Shown here one piece after another: positions 45,573 to 56,737 of a stretch of 64,000 nucleotides of DNA. Source of the stretch: Monoplex corrugatus (taxonomy: Eukaryota > Mollusca > Gastropoda > Littorinimorpha > Ranellidae); the NCBI GenBank assembly GCA_030674185.1, contig JAPXFY010000026.1, positions 52,994,246 to 53,058,245 on the forward strand, in the 5' to 3' direction. The position numbers were made by a program, and so were the translations under genes. The notes beneath the pieces are model-generated. The model made no database searches, was not told the DNA's origin, and was given only the letters and a program-made list of their open reading frames with translations. The stretch's first letter is position 1. Every line of letters begins with the position of its first letter.

Positions 45573-45635
45573 GAGCTAAATTTTACCGGTAAAATACCGA
45601 TAATTCTCGGTAAACGGAAACTCTGGAAAGGTTTT

Positions 45636-45756
45636 TCTGTCCTGCAGGAAGCTGATGGATAGGGTGACGGAATCAAAGGGTTAAGTTATTGCTTTGCCAG
45701 CATGGTTGACAATGCAGGATGCTGATGGACAGGGTGCGAAATTCAGTGGGTTAACG
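45636..45756. repeat. R2 right half only
   Basis: From the palindrome centre (ctgcaggaagctg) to 'gtgggttaa'. The left half is absent; the hAT right end lies about 15 bp away. Confidence 0.8.
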
Positions 45757-46014
45757 CGATGATGAAAACTATAATATAGTGTAAGATACAGTGTCAAAGA
45801 AATTATAGAAATGAATTACAGTAAAATATCGATTTCCATATATGTATCGGTTGGTGAAGATCTGACAGTAGACAGTTGTGTTCTTTACTCTTGTTTTGCA
45901 TTCAGATACACAAATACTCTTGGTCACTGAAGTTTCACCAGCAGCAGGTTAACAAAAACAGCAAAATTAATCCTTTTCCACAAGTACTTTCAGTTCTGTA
46001 ATGCTTTGGAACTA
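45757..46014. other. Unannotated AT-rich spacer
   Basis: No recognisable feature. Confidence 0.5.
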
Positions 46015-46345
46015 ACATTTCAGACTGTTTTATAATGCATATGAACCATTTCAGACTGTTTTGTAATGCATACGAACCGATATTTTAGGCTGTGTTGTAA
46101 TGCATGAGAACTAATATTTCAGACTTTTATAATGCATGAGAACTAATATTTCAGACTTTTATAATGCATGAGAACTAATATTTCAGACTTTTATAATGCA
46201 TGAGAACTAATATTTCAGACTGTTGTATGATGCATGAGAACTAATATTTCAGACTTTTATAATGCATGAGAACTAATATTTCAGACTGTTTTATAAAGCA
46301 TAAGAACTAATATTTCAGACTGTTTTATAATGCATAAGAATATTT
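46015..46345. repeat. Minisatellite, 32-bp unit x10
   Basis: 'gagaactaatatttcagac' + 'ttttataatgcat' with early units carrying 'tgttttgtaatgcat'. It ends just before an R2 copy. Confidence 0.93.
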
Positions 46346-46359
46346 CAAACTGTTGCAGC

Positions 46360-46552
46360 TTAACCCTTTGACTCCTGCACCCTGTCCACCAGCGTCCTGC
46401 ATTGTCAACCATGCTAGGAAAGTAAAAACTTAACCCTTTGATTCTCTCACCCTATCTACCAGTTCTCTGCTGGAAGCTGGTGGATAGAGTGAGGAAATCA
46501 AAGGGTTAATTTTTTGTAGTTGGTGGATAAGGTGCAGTTGTCAAAGGGTTAA
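46360..46552 (+). repeat. R2 foldback element
   Basis: TTAA at 46360-46363 and 46549-46552. Left outer arm long, right short ('gtagttggtggataagg'). Confidence 0.87.
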
Positions 46553-46797
46553 GATTAATAGTTATAATATTTAATGGCAGAGAGACATGGAGGATACTGA
46601 AGCTCAGTCAGCATGAAGGTTGTAAGTCTGAAATGATATTTGAGCTAATGGAAAACATGCTGTGCACCTTGTTGACGTCTTGGTTCGAGTAAGTCACATA
46701 TAATGATATATATCAGACTAAGTCTTCAAAGTGTCACTTGTGCTTTGGTTGTTTTTTTTTAAAATGTGTCTAGTCTTTTTTTTTCTCTCTCTCTCTC
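46553..46797. other. Unannotated stretch
   Basis: No recognisable feature; a short CT run lies at 46784-46798. Confidence 0.5.
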
Positions 46798-46995
46798 ATT
46801 TGACTCCCGCACCCTTTCTGCCAGCTGCAAAAACTTAACCCTTTGACTCCATCACCCTATCCACTCTGCCAGTTTCCTGCAGAAAGCTGGTGGATAGGGT
46901 GAGGGAGTCAAAGGGTTAATTTTTTCAATTTGCTTTGCTAGCGTGGTTAGAAATGCAGGATATTGGTGGACAGGCTGCGGGAATCAAAGGGTTAA
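46798..46995 (-). repeat. R2 foldback element, left end eroded
   Basis: The left end starts at 'tttgactcccgcaccc' without TTAA, after a CT run. Right TTAA is 46992-46995. Left arm short, right long. Confidence 0.83.
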
Positions 46996-47085
46996 CTATG
47001 CTTACACAGTTCATGTTCTCTTTCTTACTATCATTCTATCGTAACACAGTTTCACAATTTGCACAGAATTTAATCATTTCTCTCC

Positions 47086-47456
47086 CTCACACCATCCACC
47101 GGCATTATCAGCCATGATAACAAAGCAAAAGTCAGTCCCTTCTAAGCCCCCACTCTGTCCGCCAGTTTCCTGCAGGAAGATGGTGGTTAACCCTTTGACT
47201 CCTGCACCCTGTCCACCAAGTGCAAAAACTTAACCCTTTGAGTCCCTCACCTTATCCACCAGCTTCCTGCAGCTTCCTGCAGGAAGCTGGTGGATAAGGT
47301 GAGGGACTCAAAGGGTTAAGTTTTTGCTTTTTTAGTATGGTTGGCAATGCAGGATGCTGTGATGGACAGGGTGCGGGAGTCAAAGGGTTAAAGCAAAGGA
47401 ATGAAAGAACCAAGCTTTTAACAGCTGGTGGACAGGGCGAGGTAGTGAAAGAGTTA
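47086..47456. repeat. Degenerate R2 copy interrupted by another R2
   Basis: The left part (47086-47186) keeps 'ccaccggcattatcagccat' and 'agtttcctgcaggaaga'. The right part after 47391 keeps 'agctggtggacagggcgag' and 'gaaagagttaa' (end 47456). The younger R2 sits between them, near the inner-arm end. Confidence 0.7.
47187..47391 (-). repeat. R2 foldback element, nested, well preserved
   Basis: TTAA at 47187-47190 and 47388-47391. The inner palindrome has a duplicated 'agcttcctgc' centre, like the copy at 1007. Left outer arm short, right long. Confidence 0.87.
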
Positions 47457-47631
47457 ACATGAACATGACCACCAATCAGTTAATGTGACTTTTCATTAGT
47501 GACCATTGTCCAGTGGTGTGATGACTAGCGCTGTGTTTGGTTATTTGGTACCAGTGCTTTATCCCTTCTCCTCCTTTCTCTTTAATGCTTTGATAATTAA
47601 ATGCAGCTGAGATACACATTAAGCTGTATAG

Positions 47632-48176
47632 TCCCCACGTGGAGATGCCGGGGGCTCTTTCAGTATAAATACTGTCCCCATCTTCTGGAAATTCTGTGCT
47701 AGAAATTTCCTCTTTTCTGTCACACTGTTTGTTTCTTTCTTCCTCCTTTGCTTTCTGTCATTTCTTCCTGTCATTTTCTGCCTTACTGATCCATTCGCCT
47801 GTATGTGTTCGATAAAATCTTACGTACTTTCTCTTAGAATTGGTAATTGGGTACATATATTAAATGCATTTTTGGCTCTAGGGAAGTAAATTTTAGGTAA
47901 TTTATGCCTGTTTTTATACATGTTTTTGTGTCCTTAAGTATATTTAAATTTGTATTCGGGTGTGTTTTTTAAATCCCCTGTGTGATAAATTGGATGGAGC
48001 GGTCAGCGCCAGGGGCATCTTCGTAGATTATATGCGCGAATGCATTAATATGTATACTTAATTTTCTTTCTTTTGTTTTTTTGTGGTGAAGTTTTGTATG
48101 TGCTTTGAAACGGTTATAGCCCTGATATGGCTGTACGCTGTCTGCTGGGCTTTAAGCAACAATAAGGATAAGAACA
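47632..48176 (+). mobile_element. R1 retroposon copy
   Basis: From 'tccccacgtggagatgccgg' to the tail 'aagcaacaataaggataag'. All internal landmarks present; a few small deletions. Confidence 0.87.
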
Positions 48177-48767
48177 AGCTATATTGTAGTTGTCAGTGGC
48201 TCTGGCTTTATTATTTATTATATTGCATCGTGTATATGTTGTTGTAGTTCTTTTTTTTCTGACAGGCTTCAGGTAAAGATGTTATTGTCTGCTGTCACAT
48301 CACTTTCCTGTTTATTTATTTGTTGTTTGTTTCTTTCTTTGTTCATTTCCTTTTCCTTTTTCTTCTTTCGCGTATCTTCCTTGGCTTAACCAAAGATTCC
48401 TTATACATCTGTACTTGGACTGTGTATGCAGAAGACAGAATGAACACATGTGCAGATGAATGCTATTACTGATGGTTTTAAAGACTTTCTTGTTGTCTGT
48501 TACCTTCTTGATGGCCATTTGGTTTTTCTGATGTATCCATGAAATTTATTAGCCTAGGTTTTGCCATACTGTACTAACTGGATGCGGAGATGCTGATGAT
48601 TTATGAACTTGGTGTACTGCATATATGGGCCTTTCTGCTGTAAGTTGTTTTGTTTTACTCACCTCAGTGACGTTATTCATTTTGGACTGGGTTTTTATCC
48701 TTCATGAAAATTTCATCTGCAAATTTTAAATGTACAGTTAAACTTGTGACGGTGCCTCTTTTACATT
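48177..48767. other. Unannotated stretch
   Basis: No recognisable element; a T-rich tract lies around 48310-48370. Confidence 0.5.
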
Positions 48768-49195
48768 TGTGTGTGTGTATTTGTGTCAGTGTGTGTGTAT
48801 GTGTGTGTGTGTGTGGTGTGTGTGTGTGTGTGTGTGTGTGTGCTTGTCAGTGTGTGTGTGTGTGTGAGAGAGAGAGCAGAAAGAGAGAAGAGAGAGAGAG
48901 AGAGAATGTGTGTGGTGTGTGTGTGTATGTCAGTGTATGTGTGTGTGTGAGTGTATGTGTGTGTGCGTGCGTGTGAGAGAGAAAGAGAGAAATTGTGACT
49001 GTGTCTGCTTTACATTTGTGTGTATATATATATGTATTTGTGTCAGTGTGTGTGTGTGCATGTACATTTGTGTTTGTCAGCGTGTGTGTGTGTTTGTCAG
49101 TGTGTGTGTGTATGTGTAAGAGAGAGAGAGAGAGTGTGTGTGTGTGTGTGTGTGTGTGTTGTGTGTGTGTGTGAGTGAGTGAGAAAAATTGTGAC
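48768..49195. repeat. (GT)n/(GA)n compound microsatellite
   Basis: Several GT blocks separated by GAGA blocks. A longer unit 'gtgactgtgtct.ctttacattt' recurs three times (about 48752, 48995 and 49190), so the tract has been duplicated as a block. Confidence 0.9.
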
Positions 49196-49825
49196 TGTGT
49201 CTACTTTACATTGTATGTGCATGCATGTATGTGTGTTCTTGAATGTTCATATATGGGATGGTGATGTTGCTTTATACACACTGACAAGTAAGAACAAAAG
49301 TTGTGGATGACATAAACAAATCCCCAAGTGTTTCCTAATCCTATGCATAATCCCTTGCTCATTTTATGCTCATTTTATGTATATTGGTTTAGAACAGCAT
49401 CAGAATTAAGACGGAACACGAACAGAAATTCCTTGAAAATGATTAACATTCTGGTCTTACAAACTGTTTGACATTTTTGCTGTAAAATTTGCCTCTTGAT
49501 GGAAATATTTTTATTAAACAAACAGAAATGAAAAGTCCTCAGAAATGAGCACTGTCTGGTCTTTAAAAGTCCTATTTGTTGTTGTTTTTTTTATTTCCCC
49601 ATGTTTTATTGTAGATATCTGTTGAAAATTGTCAGTTGTTTATTTGTCTTCTGTTTTCTTCCCTATATCTTTTTTTGTTTTTGTTTTTTTTGTTTTGTTT
49701 TTTTGTTTAATATAATCGAGTGCCCTTCACTCCTTGACTTAATTAAGAAAGGCTAGAAATAAAACTTCTTTGTTGTTGTGCGCAAGGGCCTTATGGTATG
49801 TTATTGATCTTTGACTTTATCACTA
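49196..49825. other. Unannotated AT-rich stretch
   Basis: No recognisable feature; T-rich low complexity at 49665-49715. Confidence 0.5.
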
Positions 49826-49964
49826 TCATTTGACTCCTCGCCCTTTCCGCAGAAGCAGAATCTTAACCCTTTCACTTCCTCACCCTATTCACCAGCATCA
49901 GAGCTGTCATGGCTGGTGATAACATAGGAATCTGGTGGGTTAGGTGAGGGACTCAAAGGGTTAA
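49826..49964. repeat. R2 foldback element, reduced
   Basis: 'atttgactcctcgcccttt' start, inner TTAA at 49863-49866, right TTAA at 49961-49964. The inner centre is replaced by 'gcatcagagctgtcatggc', and the right outer arm is lost. Confidence 0.72.
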
Positions 49965-50117
49965 GATCGCCTTTGGTGAGGTATTGATCTTTGACTCTGT
50001 GCTTTAAGTCTGCCTTGGGTTGTGTAATGATATACAGTGAATGAGTCACTGGATGAAGAATGGCTGTTTTTGAAACTTGGTTGATGCAAACACTGAACTG
50101 CTGTGTGAGGTTCTGAG

Positions 50118-50365
50118 TGTTTGTGTTTGGTGTGTGTGTGTGTGCGCGCGCATGTGTGTGTGTGCGTGTGAGTGTGCGCACGCATGTGTGTGTGTGTGTA
50201 TGCATATGTGTGTGTGTGTGTGTGCGCATGTGTGTGTATGCATGTGTGTGTGTGTGTGTATGCATGTGTATGTGTGTGTGTGCACCTGTGTGTGTGTGTG
50301 TGTGCATGTATGTGTATGTGTGTGTGTGTGAGAGAGAGAAAGAGAGAGAGCTTTTGTGTATTTGT
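50118..50365. repeat. (GT)n microsatellite
   Basis: GT with GCATGT variants, ending in a GA block. Frames through it are artefacts. Confidence 0.93.
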
Positions 50366-51330
50366 GTGTGCACAAACATGTTATATTGGGTGTTCATGTC
50401 CATACATGTATGTATCCATTACATGTGAACTTAATTCATTGTCTTGGTATCACCTGGGAAAAGTTTGTGGATATATGTATGTGCATGCTCTTTTGTGTGC
50501 AAACGTGATTTTATGCATAAGTGTGAGCATGTGTTTGTTTGAGAGTGTGTGCGCATATGTGCGTTTGTGAACAAAACTTGTTATACCACTAACACCTCCT
50601 ATAAATATATCTGTGTTGAAATTTATTTCAGAATCAAAAGTTCTTTAGTTGCATGTTTATACGCCAGTTTTAATAGCTTTCACATGTGCTCTCTGACCTG
50701 GATAGTTTATATGCAGTGTCATTATTTTATGCTTATGGTTGGGTAAAAGCAGTGAAGATTTTTTTAAATGAGAAGCCGGAGATTGATAGAAAAAGTGTGT
50801 CTGATCATTGTTTTGCTTGTATTTTTTATATCTTCTGATAGAAATAGGCATCTTTATTACATGTATTTTGCTTGTCTTTTGACTCTTTTGATGATGGTCA
50901 TGATCATTTGCATCTTTATTACATGTATTGTGCTTGTCTTTTGACATTTGAAAATTCATGTTTTCAATAAAGTATGGCCATTGGAATATCTTTGTTACAT
51001 TTATTTGTTTTCCGTGTGTATGCTTGATGTATCCATGTACCATACATTAATCCATATTCTGTCTGTTCACTTTTTGTCTGTTTCAGTATGTATCATTATT
51101 TGATCCATGTTAAGTATCATTGTCTGTTTGGTTTGCCGTAATTGTCATGTCAGTTCAACAGATTTTAGGCGTATAATGTATCCATGGCTAAAACTGTAGG
51201 TATTGATTCAGAACAACTAACCATTGATCATTTTCATGCAAATTGTTTGCATTTTTACTAGTTTTAGTCTTTTTAAAAAATTTTTTTTATCTAAAGTGAG
51301 ATAGTTTCATGTTGACCAGAGAAAGATGTG
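50366..51330. other. Unannotated, with a local duplication
   Basis: 'gcatctttattacatgtatt' + '.tgcttgtcttttgac' occurs twice (about 50848 and 50910), 62 bp apart. No exon or element recognised. Confidence 0.5.
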
Positions 51331-51339
51331 TGTCAGTTT

Positions 51340-51860
51340 AACAAAAAACATCCCAAGGGTGCTGGACTGGTTCCAGAGCAACATTGCCCCACCACTGACC
51401 AGACAATCACTACTCTGTGCCCTATGCCGCACAACAGCTGTTTCATCAGGCAAAGTTAGGGCTGTCCATGTGCTGCATGATCATTCGGACCCAGTCGTCA
51501 GTTACCCGGTTTATAAGCTGAATGGCAAAGTGGGGAGATGATGAACCTTGGGACATAGCTACACGACGCACTCCAGCCTAGTTCAGCCCAGCTGCCGGGC
51601 CAAGAGAGAATGAGCCACACTACACACTCCAGCCAAATTCAGCCCAGCTGCCAGGCCAAAAGAGAATAAAAGAGTGGCCCCCCCAGGCCTTTATATCTCT
51701 CTTGGGCAGCCCACCCAGCCGCCAATGCACGTAGCTATCATCTCTTCTCCCTTTGCCAGTCTCAACAGTTAGCAGTCATATTGTGTGTAGTTCCACCGAC
51801 CACTACAGGCTATATCAAGGCTGTCACCATGCTACTAACAATGTCTGTGTGTCCGTGACA
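51340..51860 (+). mobile_element. Putative 3' end and LTR of an LTR retrotransposon
   Basis: A short open frame (RVLDWFQSNIAPPLTRQSLL, to a stop near 51541) runs into a purine-rich tract (aaagtggggaga). A TG-starting, CA-ending segment follows (about 51539-51860, 322 bp) with a 'tttatatc' TATA-like box and an 'aataaaag' signal. These are the parts expected around a 3' LTR. A 55-bp block ('ttcagcccagctgcc.ggcca') is duplicated inside. No second LTR, primer-binding site or polymerase domain is in view, so the call is tentative. Confidence 0.4.
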
Positions 51861-51896
51861 AAAATGTGTTAGCAAGATTTTCGCTATTGTTTCTTT

Positions 51897-52089
51897 ATCA
51901 TTTTGACTCCCGCACCCTGTCCATCGGCATCCTTCATTGTCAACCATGATAGCAAAAGTGAGAACTTAACCCTTTGACCCCCTCATACAATCCACCAACT
52001 TCCAGCAAGAAACTGGTGGATAAGGTGAGGTTGTAAAAGGGTTAGGTTTTTGCAGTTGGTGGATAGGGTATGGGTGTTAAAAGGTTATG
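51897..52089 (+). repeat. R2 foldback element, TTAA ends eroded
   Basis: Left end 'atcattttgactcccgc' and right end 'aaaaggttatga' have lost TTAA. Left outer arm long, right short. The inner arms carry several changes, so this is an older copy. Confidence 0.82.
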
Positions 52090-52099
52090 AAATTTTACC

Positions 52100-52330
52100 A
52101 TAGTTTGGTCAGAGGCATGAACTGTTGAGGAATCCATACGTTTGAAAAAGCTTAGCACCAAGGTCAAGGTCAGTGGATATTTTCAACAACAACAACAAAA
52201 AAAAGCTTAAAATCAGCACTTTGGGGAATGTCTGACAATATTTACATTGTGGTTTAAAACTGCTGGGACTGTTATTGTCCTCACTTCATATCAAGTATTA
52301 TTTGATATGATACTTTTGCCAAGGTCTCAC
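52100..52330 (+). repeat. R3 dispersed repeat, interrupted by R1
   Basis: Matches 38594-38860 in order. The end 'tgccaaggtctcac' is followed by R1, and 'tccaaggttac' reappears after R1 at 52908, so R1 landed in the R3 terminus with an approximate CCAAGGT duplication. Confidence 0.6.
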
Positions 52331-52905
52331 CTTTGTGGACGCCAGGGACTCTTTCAGTATAAGTAGTATCCCCACCTTTGGGAAATTCTGTGCTTTGAAT
52401 TTCCTCATTTCTATCACTATCTTTCTTGCTTCCTTGTTCCTTTGCTTTCTGTCATTTCTTCCTATCATTTTCTGCCTTGCTGGTTCATTCACCTGTATGC
52501 GTTTGATAAAATCCTAATGCTTTCCCTTAGGATTGATAACTGGGCACATGTGTTAAATGCATTTTTGGCTCTAGGGAAATGAGATATGCGGAAGCAATTT
52601 TAGGTAATTTAGGCCCATATTTTAATGTTTTAGTGTCCTTAGTTATGTTTAAATTTATATTCAGGTATGTTTTTTAAATCCCCTGAGTGATAAATTGGAC
52701 GGGTGGTCATGTGATAAATTGGATGGGGTGGTCAACGCCAGGGGCATCTCCTTAGATTATGTGGGCGAATGCATTGATATGTGTACTTTATTTTCTTTTC
52801 CATTTTTCTTTCCTGTTGAAGTATTGTGTATGTTTCGAAATGGTTATAACCTTGATATGGCTCTGCACAGTCGTCTGGGCTTTAAACAAAAATAACAATA
52901 ACAAT
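52331..52905 (+). mobile_element. R1 retroposon copy
   Basis: From 'ctttgtggacgccagggac' to the tail 'aaacaaaaataacaataac'. It contains a 29-bp internal duplication around 'tgataaattgga' (52690-52735). Confidence 0.87.
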
Positions 52906-53784
52906 CTTCCAAGGTTACGTCGCCCATGAGGAAAAGCAGATCTGGATTCCTTGTAATATATTTTATAGAAATAGGCAGATTGTTAGAATGGCTTGACCAT
53001 ATTGTTTTGTTTGTTTGTTTGTTTCCATTGTGTAGAAAACCAGGTCTAGTTCAGTGTCAGTTCTAGCGCACCGACAATGCTGTTGGTATTGATTTTTTCT
53101 TTTCAGTAGGGTGTGAACTATGTGTAGTATTGATTTTGGTGTTAATGTGAAAATGTTAAGTTGATGACATGCTGTAAGTGTGCACGCATGTGTGTTGTGT
53201 GTGCGTGTGTGTGTGTGGTTGGGGGGGGGGGGTGCGCATGTGTGTGTGTGTTATGTGCACGTCACCTCTGAGGTAATCCTTTTAAACTGTTTTGTACAGG
53301 CTTATTAAGTAGGCTTTCAAAGAGAAAACAAGCATTTCGTGCATGCAGGCACATCTCTGTGTGTGTGTGTGTGTGTGTGTGTGCATGTGTGTGTGTGTGA
53401 GGCGTCTGCAGTCTGATTAATGAAGTTTCATGGATAGAAAGTATGTGCCAGGCTGTGGATGAAGGGGTAGTTATGTAGGTGTATGCTTATACTGTATGTG
53501 TGTATACATGTAGGATGTGTGAGTTTTTAATTTGAAAACATTATCGTCTTCTTATAGTGCATGTATTTTCCTTAGTCTTTGAATCTTCCAGAACGTTGGT
53601 TCCCCCCACCCTTACCCCCACCCACCCCTGCTCTCTGTTTCCCTCACCCACACAGTCTTGCACCCCCCACCCTCCCCATCTTCCTTTTGAGTTTAGAGTT
53701 CTGTTATGATTGTTTATTTATCTCATGCTGCATCCCTCAGTGTGCATTAGTTGCCCAGTAGTTTAAAACACTTGCCAGTCGAAG
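52906..53784. other. Unannotated, with GT tracts and a G-run
   Basis: GT-rich segments at 53185-53260 (including a G12 run near 53221) and 53357-53400. A C-rich segment lies at 53600-53690. No element or exon. Confidence 0.5.
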
Positions 53785-54338
53785 CCCCTAATGGGGATGC
53801 CAGGGGCTCTTTCAGTATAAATACTACCCCCACCTTCTGGAAATTCTGTGCCAGAAATTTCCTCTTTTCTGTCACTCTCCTTGTTTCTACTTTATTCCTT
53901 TGCTTTCTGTCATTTCTTCCTATCATTTTCTGCCTTGCTGGTCCTTTCACCTGTGTACGTTTGGAAGGCTTACATACTTTCTTTGAGGATTCAGAATTTG
54001 GTGCAGTATTAAGTGCATTTTTAGCTCTAGGGAAATAAGATATACATAAGTAGTTTTAGGTAATTTAGGCCCGTTTTGATATGTTTTAGTGCCCTTAGTT
54101 ATGTTTAAATTTGTATTCAGATATGTTTTGAAAATCCTGTGTGCGATAAATTGGATGGCATGGTCAACGCCAGGGGCACCTCCTTAGATTATGTGCTTGA
54201 ATGCAGTGATATGTGTACTTAATTTTATTTTCCTTTTTTTTCCCACCTGTTGAAGTACTCTATGTGCATTAAAACGGTTATAGCCCTGATATGGCTGTAC
54301 ACAGTCGGCTGGATTTTAAGTAACAATATGAATATAAA
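53785..54338 (+). mobile_element. R1 retroposon copy
   Basis: From 'cccctaatggggatgccag' to 'aagtaacaatatgaa'. Full set of landmarks; diverged. Confidence 0.86.
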
Positions 54339-54369
54339 TGCGAATAAGCCAGGATACCCCCACCCCCTC

Positions 54370-54545
54370 CCTTCCACTAGATCTTGAGTGATGATGTGGG
54401 TGATAGTGTTTTGGATGCGGTAACAAACCGTGATCCTGTGTGCGCCATACACTTGGCACACGGAAAAGATCCCACAGCAACACACACATACAATGTGAGG
54501 GATAAAACAGTGGCTCAATACTATGATGATATCCTTTCCTTGTGT
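54370..54545 (+). repeat. Probable fragment of a dispersed repeat
   Basis: 'acttggcacacggaaaagat' + 'cccacagcaacac' resembles a phrase I associate with dispersed repeats in molluscan DNA (memory, not checked). The open frame across it (SDDVGDSVLDAVTNRDPV...) is probably not a gene. It directly follows an R1 copy. Confidence 0.35.
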
Positions 54546-55004
54546 AGAGCATTTCGTATTTTACATGGGAATTTTTTAATAACTCAAACTGTCCCTAACC
54601 ATCCTCTGTGTTGTCTTGTAGTCCTTCTTCTCTTTCTCCTTTTGTTTTCTATTTTGTTTTGTGTGTGGGGAGGAAGGGTTGTTCTGTCATTGCTCTGTTG
54701 TCAGCCATGCTTGCTCATTTGTTTGCTCATATATTTTTATCAAATCAGTTTGGCGCCATACCATCAGGACTAATTTATTCGTAGTAGCAAGCTGATAGAA
54801 CTACACAAACAGAGAATAATAACATGCGTGCTGGTTAATCATCATCATGCTGAACGTGAAAATACTCAGGCTGAATGCGTGTGATTGGTAAAGAACCCAT
54901 TCATGTCTTAACCCTGTCCACCAGCTTGTTAGTGGGTATGGATGTGACAGGGTTCGGATGTACAGATCGTTTTTTTGCTTTGTATGTATAGCAGGGGGTG
55001 AAAT
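54546..55004. other. Unannotated, with a tiny R2-like foldback
   Basis: At 54908-54956 'ttaaccctgtccaccagct' and 'ggtatggatgtgacagggtt' form a short inverted pair, possibly a remnant R2. Nothing else seen. Confidence 0.4.
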
Positions 55005-55885
55005 GTCGCTCTACACTGTCAGGTTAACTGATGTCGACGTAACAGTACATTGTCTGGTGAACTGATGCCGACGTAACATGTATCTTGTCAGGTTAAGTAG
55101 TGATAACATAACAAGTACATTGTCGGGTATACACTGTCAGGTTAACTGACGTTGATGTAACATGTACATTGTCAGGTTTACTGACGTTGATGTAACGTAC
55201 ATTGTCAGGTTAACTGATGTCGAGGTAACATGTACATTGTCAGGTTAACTGATGGCAACGTAACGTGTACACTGTCGGGTTAACTGATGTTGACGTAACG
55301 TGTACATTGTCAGGTTAACTGATGTTGACGTTACATGTACATGGTTAGGTTAAGTGATGTCGACGTAACATGTACATTGTCAGGTTAACCGATGTCGAGG
55401 TAACATGTACAGTGTCAGGTTAAGTAATGACGCTGTACATTGTCAGGTTAAGTGATGACACTGTACATTGCCAGGTTAACTGATGACGCTGTACATTGTC
55501 AGGTTAACTGATGACACTGTACAGTGTCAGGTTAAGTGAAAACGTTGTACATTGTCGAGTTAACTGATCACACTGTACACTGCCAGGTTAACTGATGGCG
55601 TTGTACACTGTCAGGTTAACTGATGACGCTGTACACTGTCAGGTTAACTGATCACACTGTAGGCTGTCAGGTTAACTGATGACGCTGTACACTGTCAGGT
55701 TAACTGATGACGCTGTATACTGTCAGGTTAACTGATGACGCTGTATACTGTCAGATTAACTGATGACGCTGTACACTGTCAGGTTAACTGATGACGCTGT
55801 ACACTGTCAGGTTAACTGATGACGCTGTACACCTGTCAGGTTAACTGATCACACTGTATACTGTCAGGGTAACTGACGAAGGGTT
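55005..55885. repeat. Satellite, 28-bp unit
   Basis: About 30 units of 'gtcaggttaactgatgacg' + 'ctgtacact'. The first 400 bp use a longer variant with 'gtcgacgtaacatgtacatt', the rest the 28-bp form, so the short unit derives from the longer by deletion. Confidence 0.94.
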
Positions 55886-56182
55886 TTAACCTGTCAGTGC
55901 ACATCGAAGTTGTTGGAATTTTTGTCTGAATGTTGTTGTGTTTGTTTCGTTGTCAGCAGTTTGTGTTGATAATGATTGAAGTAGCCTACTTCTGCTACAG
56001 GCAGTTTTCGGATAATAAAACATGTTTTTGGAATTATATGGATGTGTGTTTGTGTATTTGTAGACAATGTGTTTACATGCGTTTGTGTGGGTTGGGGGGG
56101 AGGGTTAATGAGAAAAACTGTGGTCTAAGGTTAGTTGACAGAGTGTATGCACACGTGCATGGGCACGCACACACTACCACCT
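55886..56182. other. Unannotated spacer
   Basis: No recognisable feature. Confidence 0.5.
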
Positions 56183-56232
56183 CATGCACACACACACACA
56201 CACACACACACACAACACACACACACACACAT

Positions 56233-56292
<60 letters not shown>
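56183..56292. repeat. (CA)n microsatellite
   Basis: CA run with one CAACAC and one ATGCAC interruption. Confidence 0.95.
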
Positions 56293-56294
<2 letters not shown>

Positions 56295-56411
56295 GCAATA
56301 AAGATATGTGCAAGTATTTTTGCACTCAGAGCATCAGGCACAACTGATGTAAATTTCACAAAATGTTTATTTATTAAAAGAAGAGTTAAGTCTTTAGACA
56401 TTTCATCTATT

Positions 56412-56645
56412 TAATGAAATGTTTATTTCACCACAGAAATACAAGAATAATGCCATTCAAAATATGTTTGATACAAATCAGATCCCTACAAAATCTCTCT
56501 CGCCTTCGGAAGAATTCTAAAGGGCATTTCAAGTTCACGTTTTGTAAACGAACATATAGCATTCCAGAAGACAAGCTACCTATAAACAAGCCTAAAATTG
56601 TGCCAGATAATGTCAGATTGCACTATTTTGCATCAACATTTTAAA
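56412..56645 (+). other. Coding-like fragment related to the 21.7-kb hAT relic
   Basis: 'aaacaagcctaaaattgtg' + 'ccagataatgtcagattgc' closely matches 21671-21735. In this copy the frame is open: RTYSIPEDKLPINKPKIVPD then NVRLHYFASTF and a stop. In a second frame a CAG acceptor near 56448 leads to KYKNNAIQNMFDTNQIPTKS and a stop. It is probably a fragment of the same hAT family; a terminal exon is the alternative. Confidence 0.4.
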
Positions 56646-56737
56646 AAAGAAAGTTTCCGAGGATGCATAATAATATTTGTAAATGTACCGTAATCCATAC
56701 ATCTGCAATGCTCAGTGAAAATATACGATCATCTTCG

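Larger units (their letters stand above)
42872..45625 (-). mobile_element. hAT-type DNA transposon, 2.75 kb
   Basis: Left end CACAGGTTCCG and right end, reverse-complemented, CAGAGTTTCCG match at 9 of 11 bases. Both are directly flanked by GAAAG (42867-42871 and 45626-45630), which would be a 5-bp target duplication. hAT elements usually make 8 bp, though some subgroups are described with 5 or 6, so the ends need checking. It encodes one transposase on the minus strand. Each end carries a 'ATCCGTC...GACGGAC' palindrome followed by 'TTCCGTCA'. Confidence 0.75.

Noticed and set aside
54384..54773. 129-codon open frame as a gene
   Set aside because: Its first part looks like a dispersed repeat, the rest is hydrophobic low complexity, and there is no splice or domain support.
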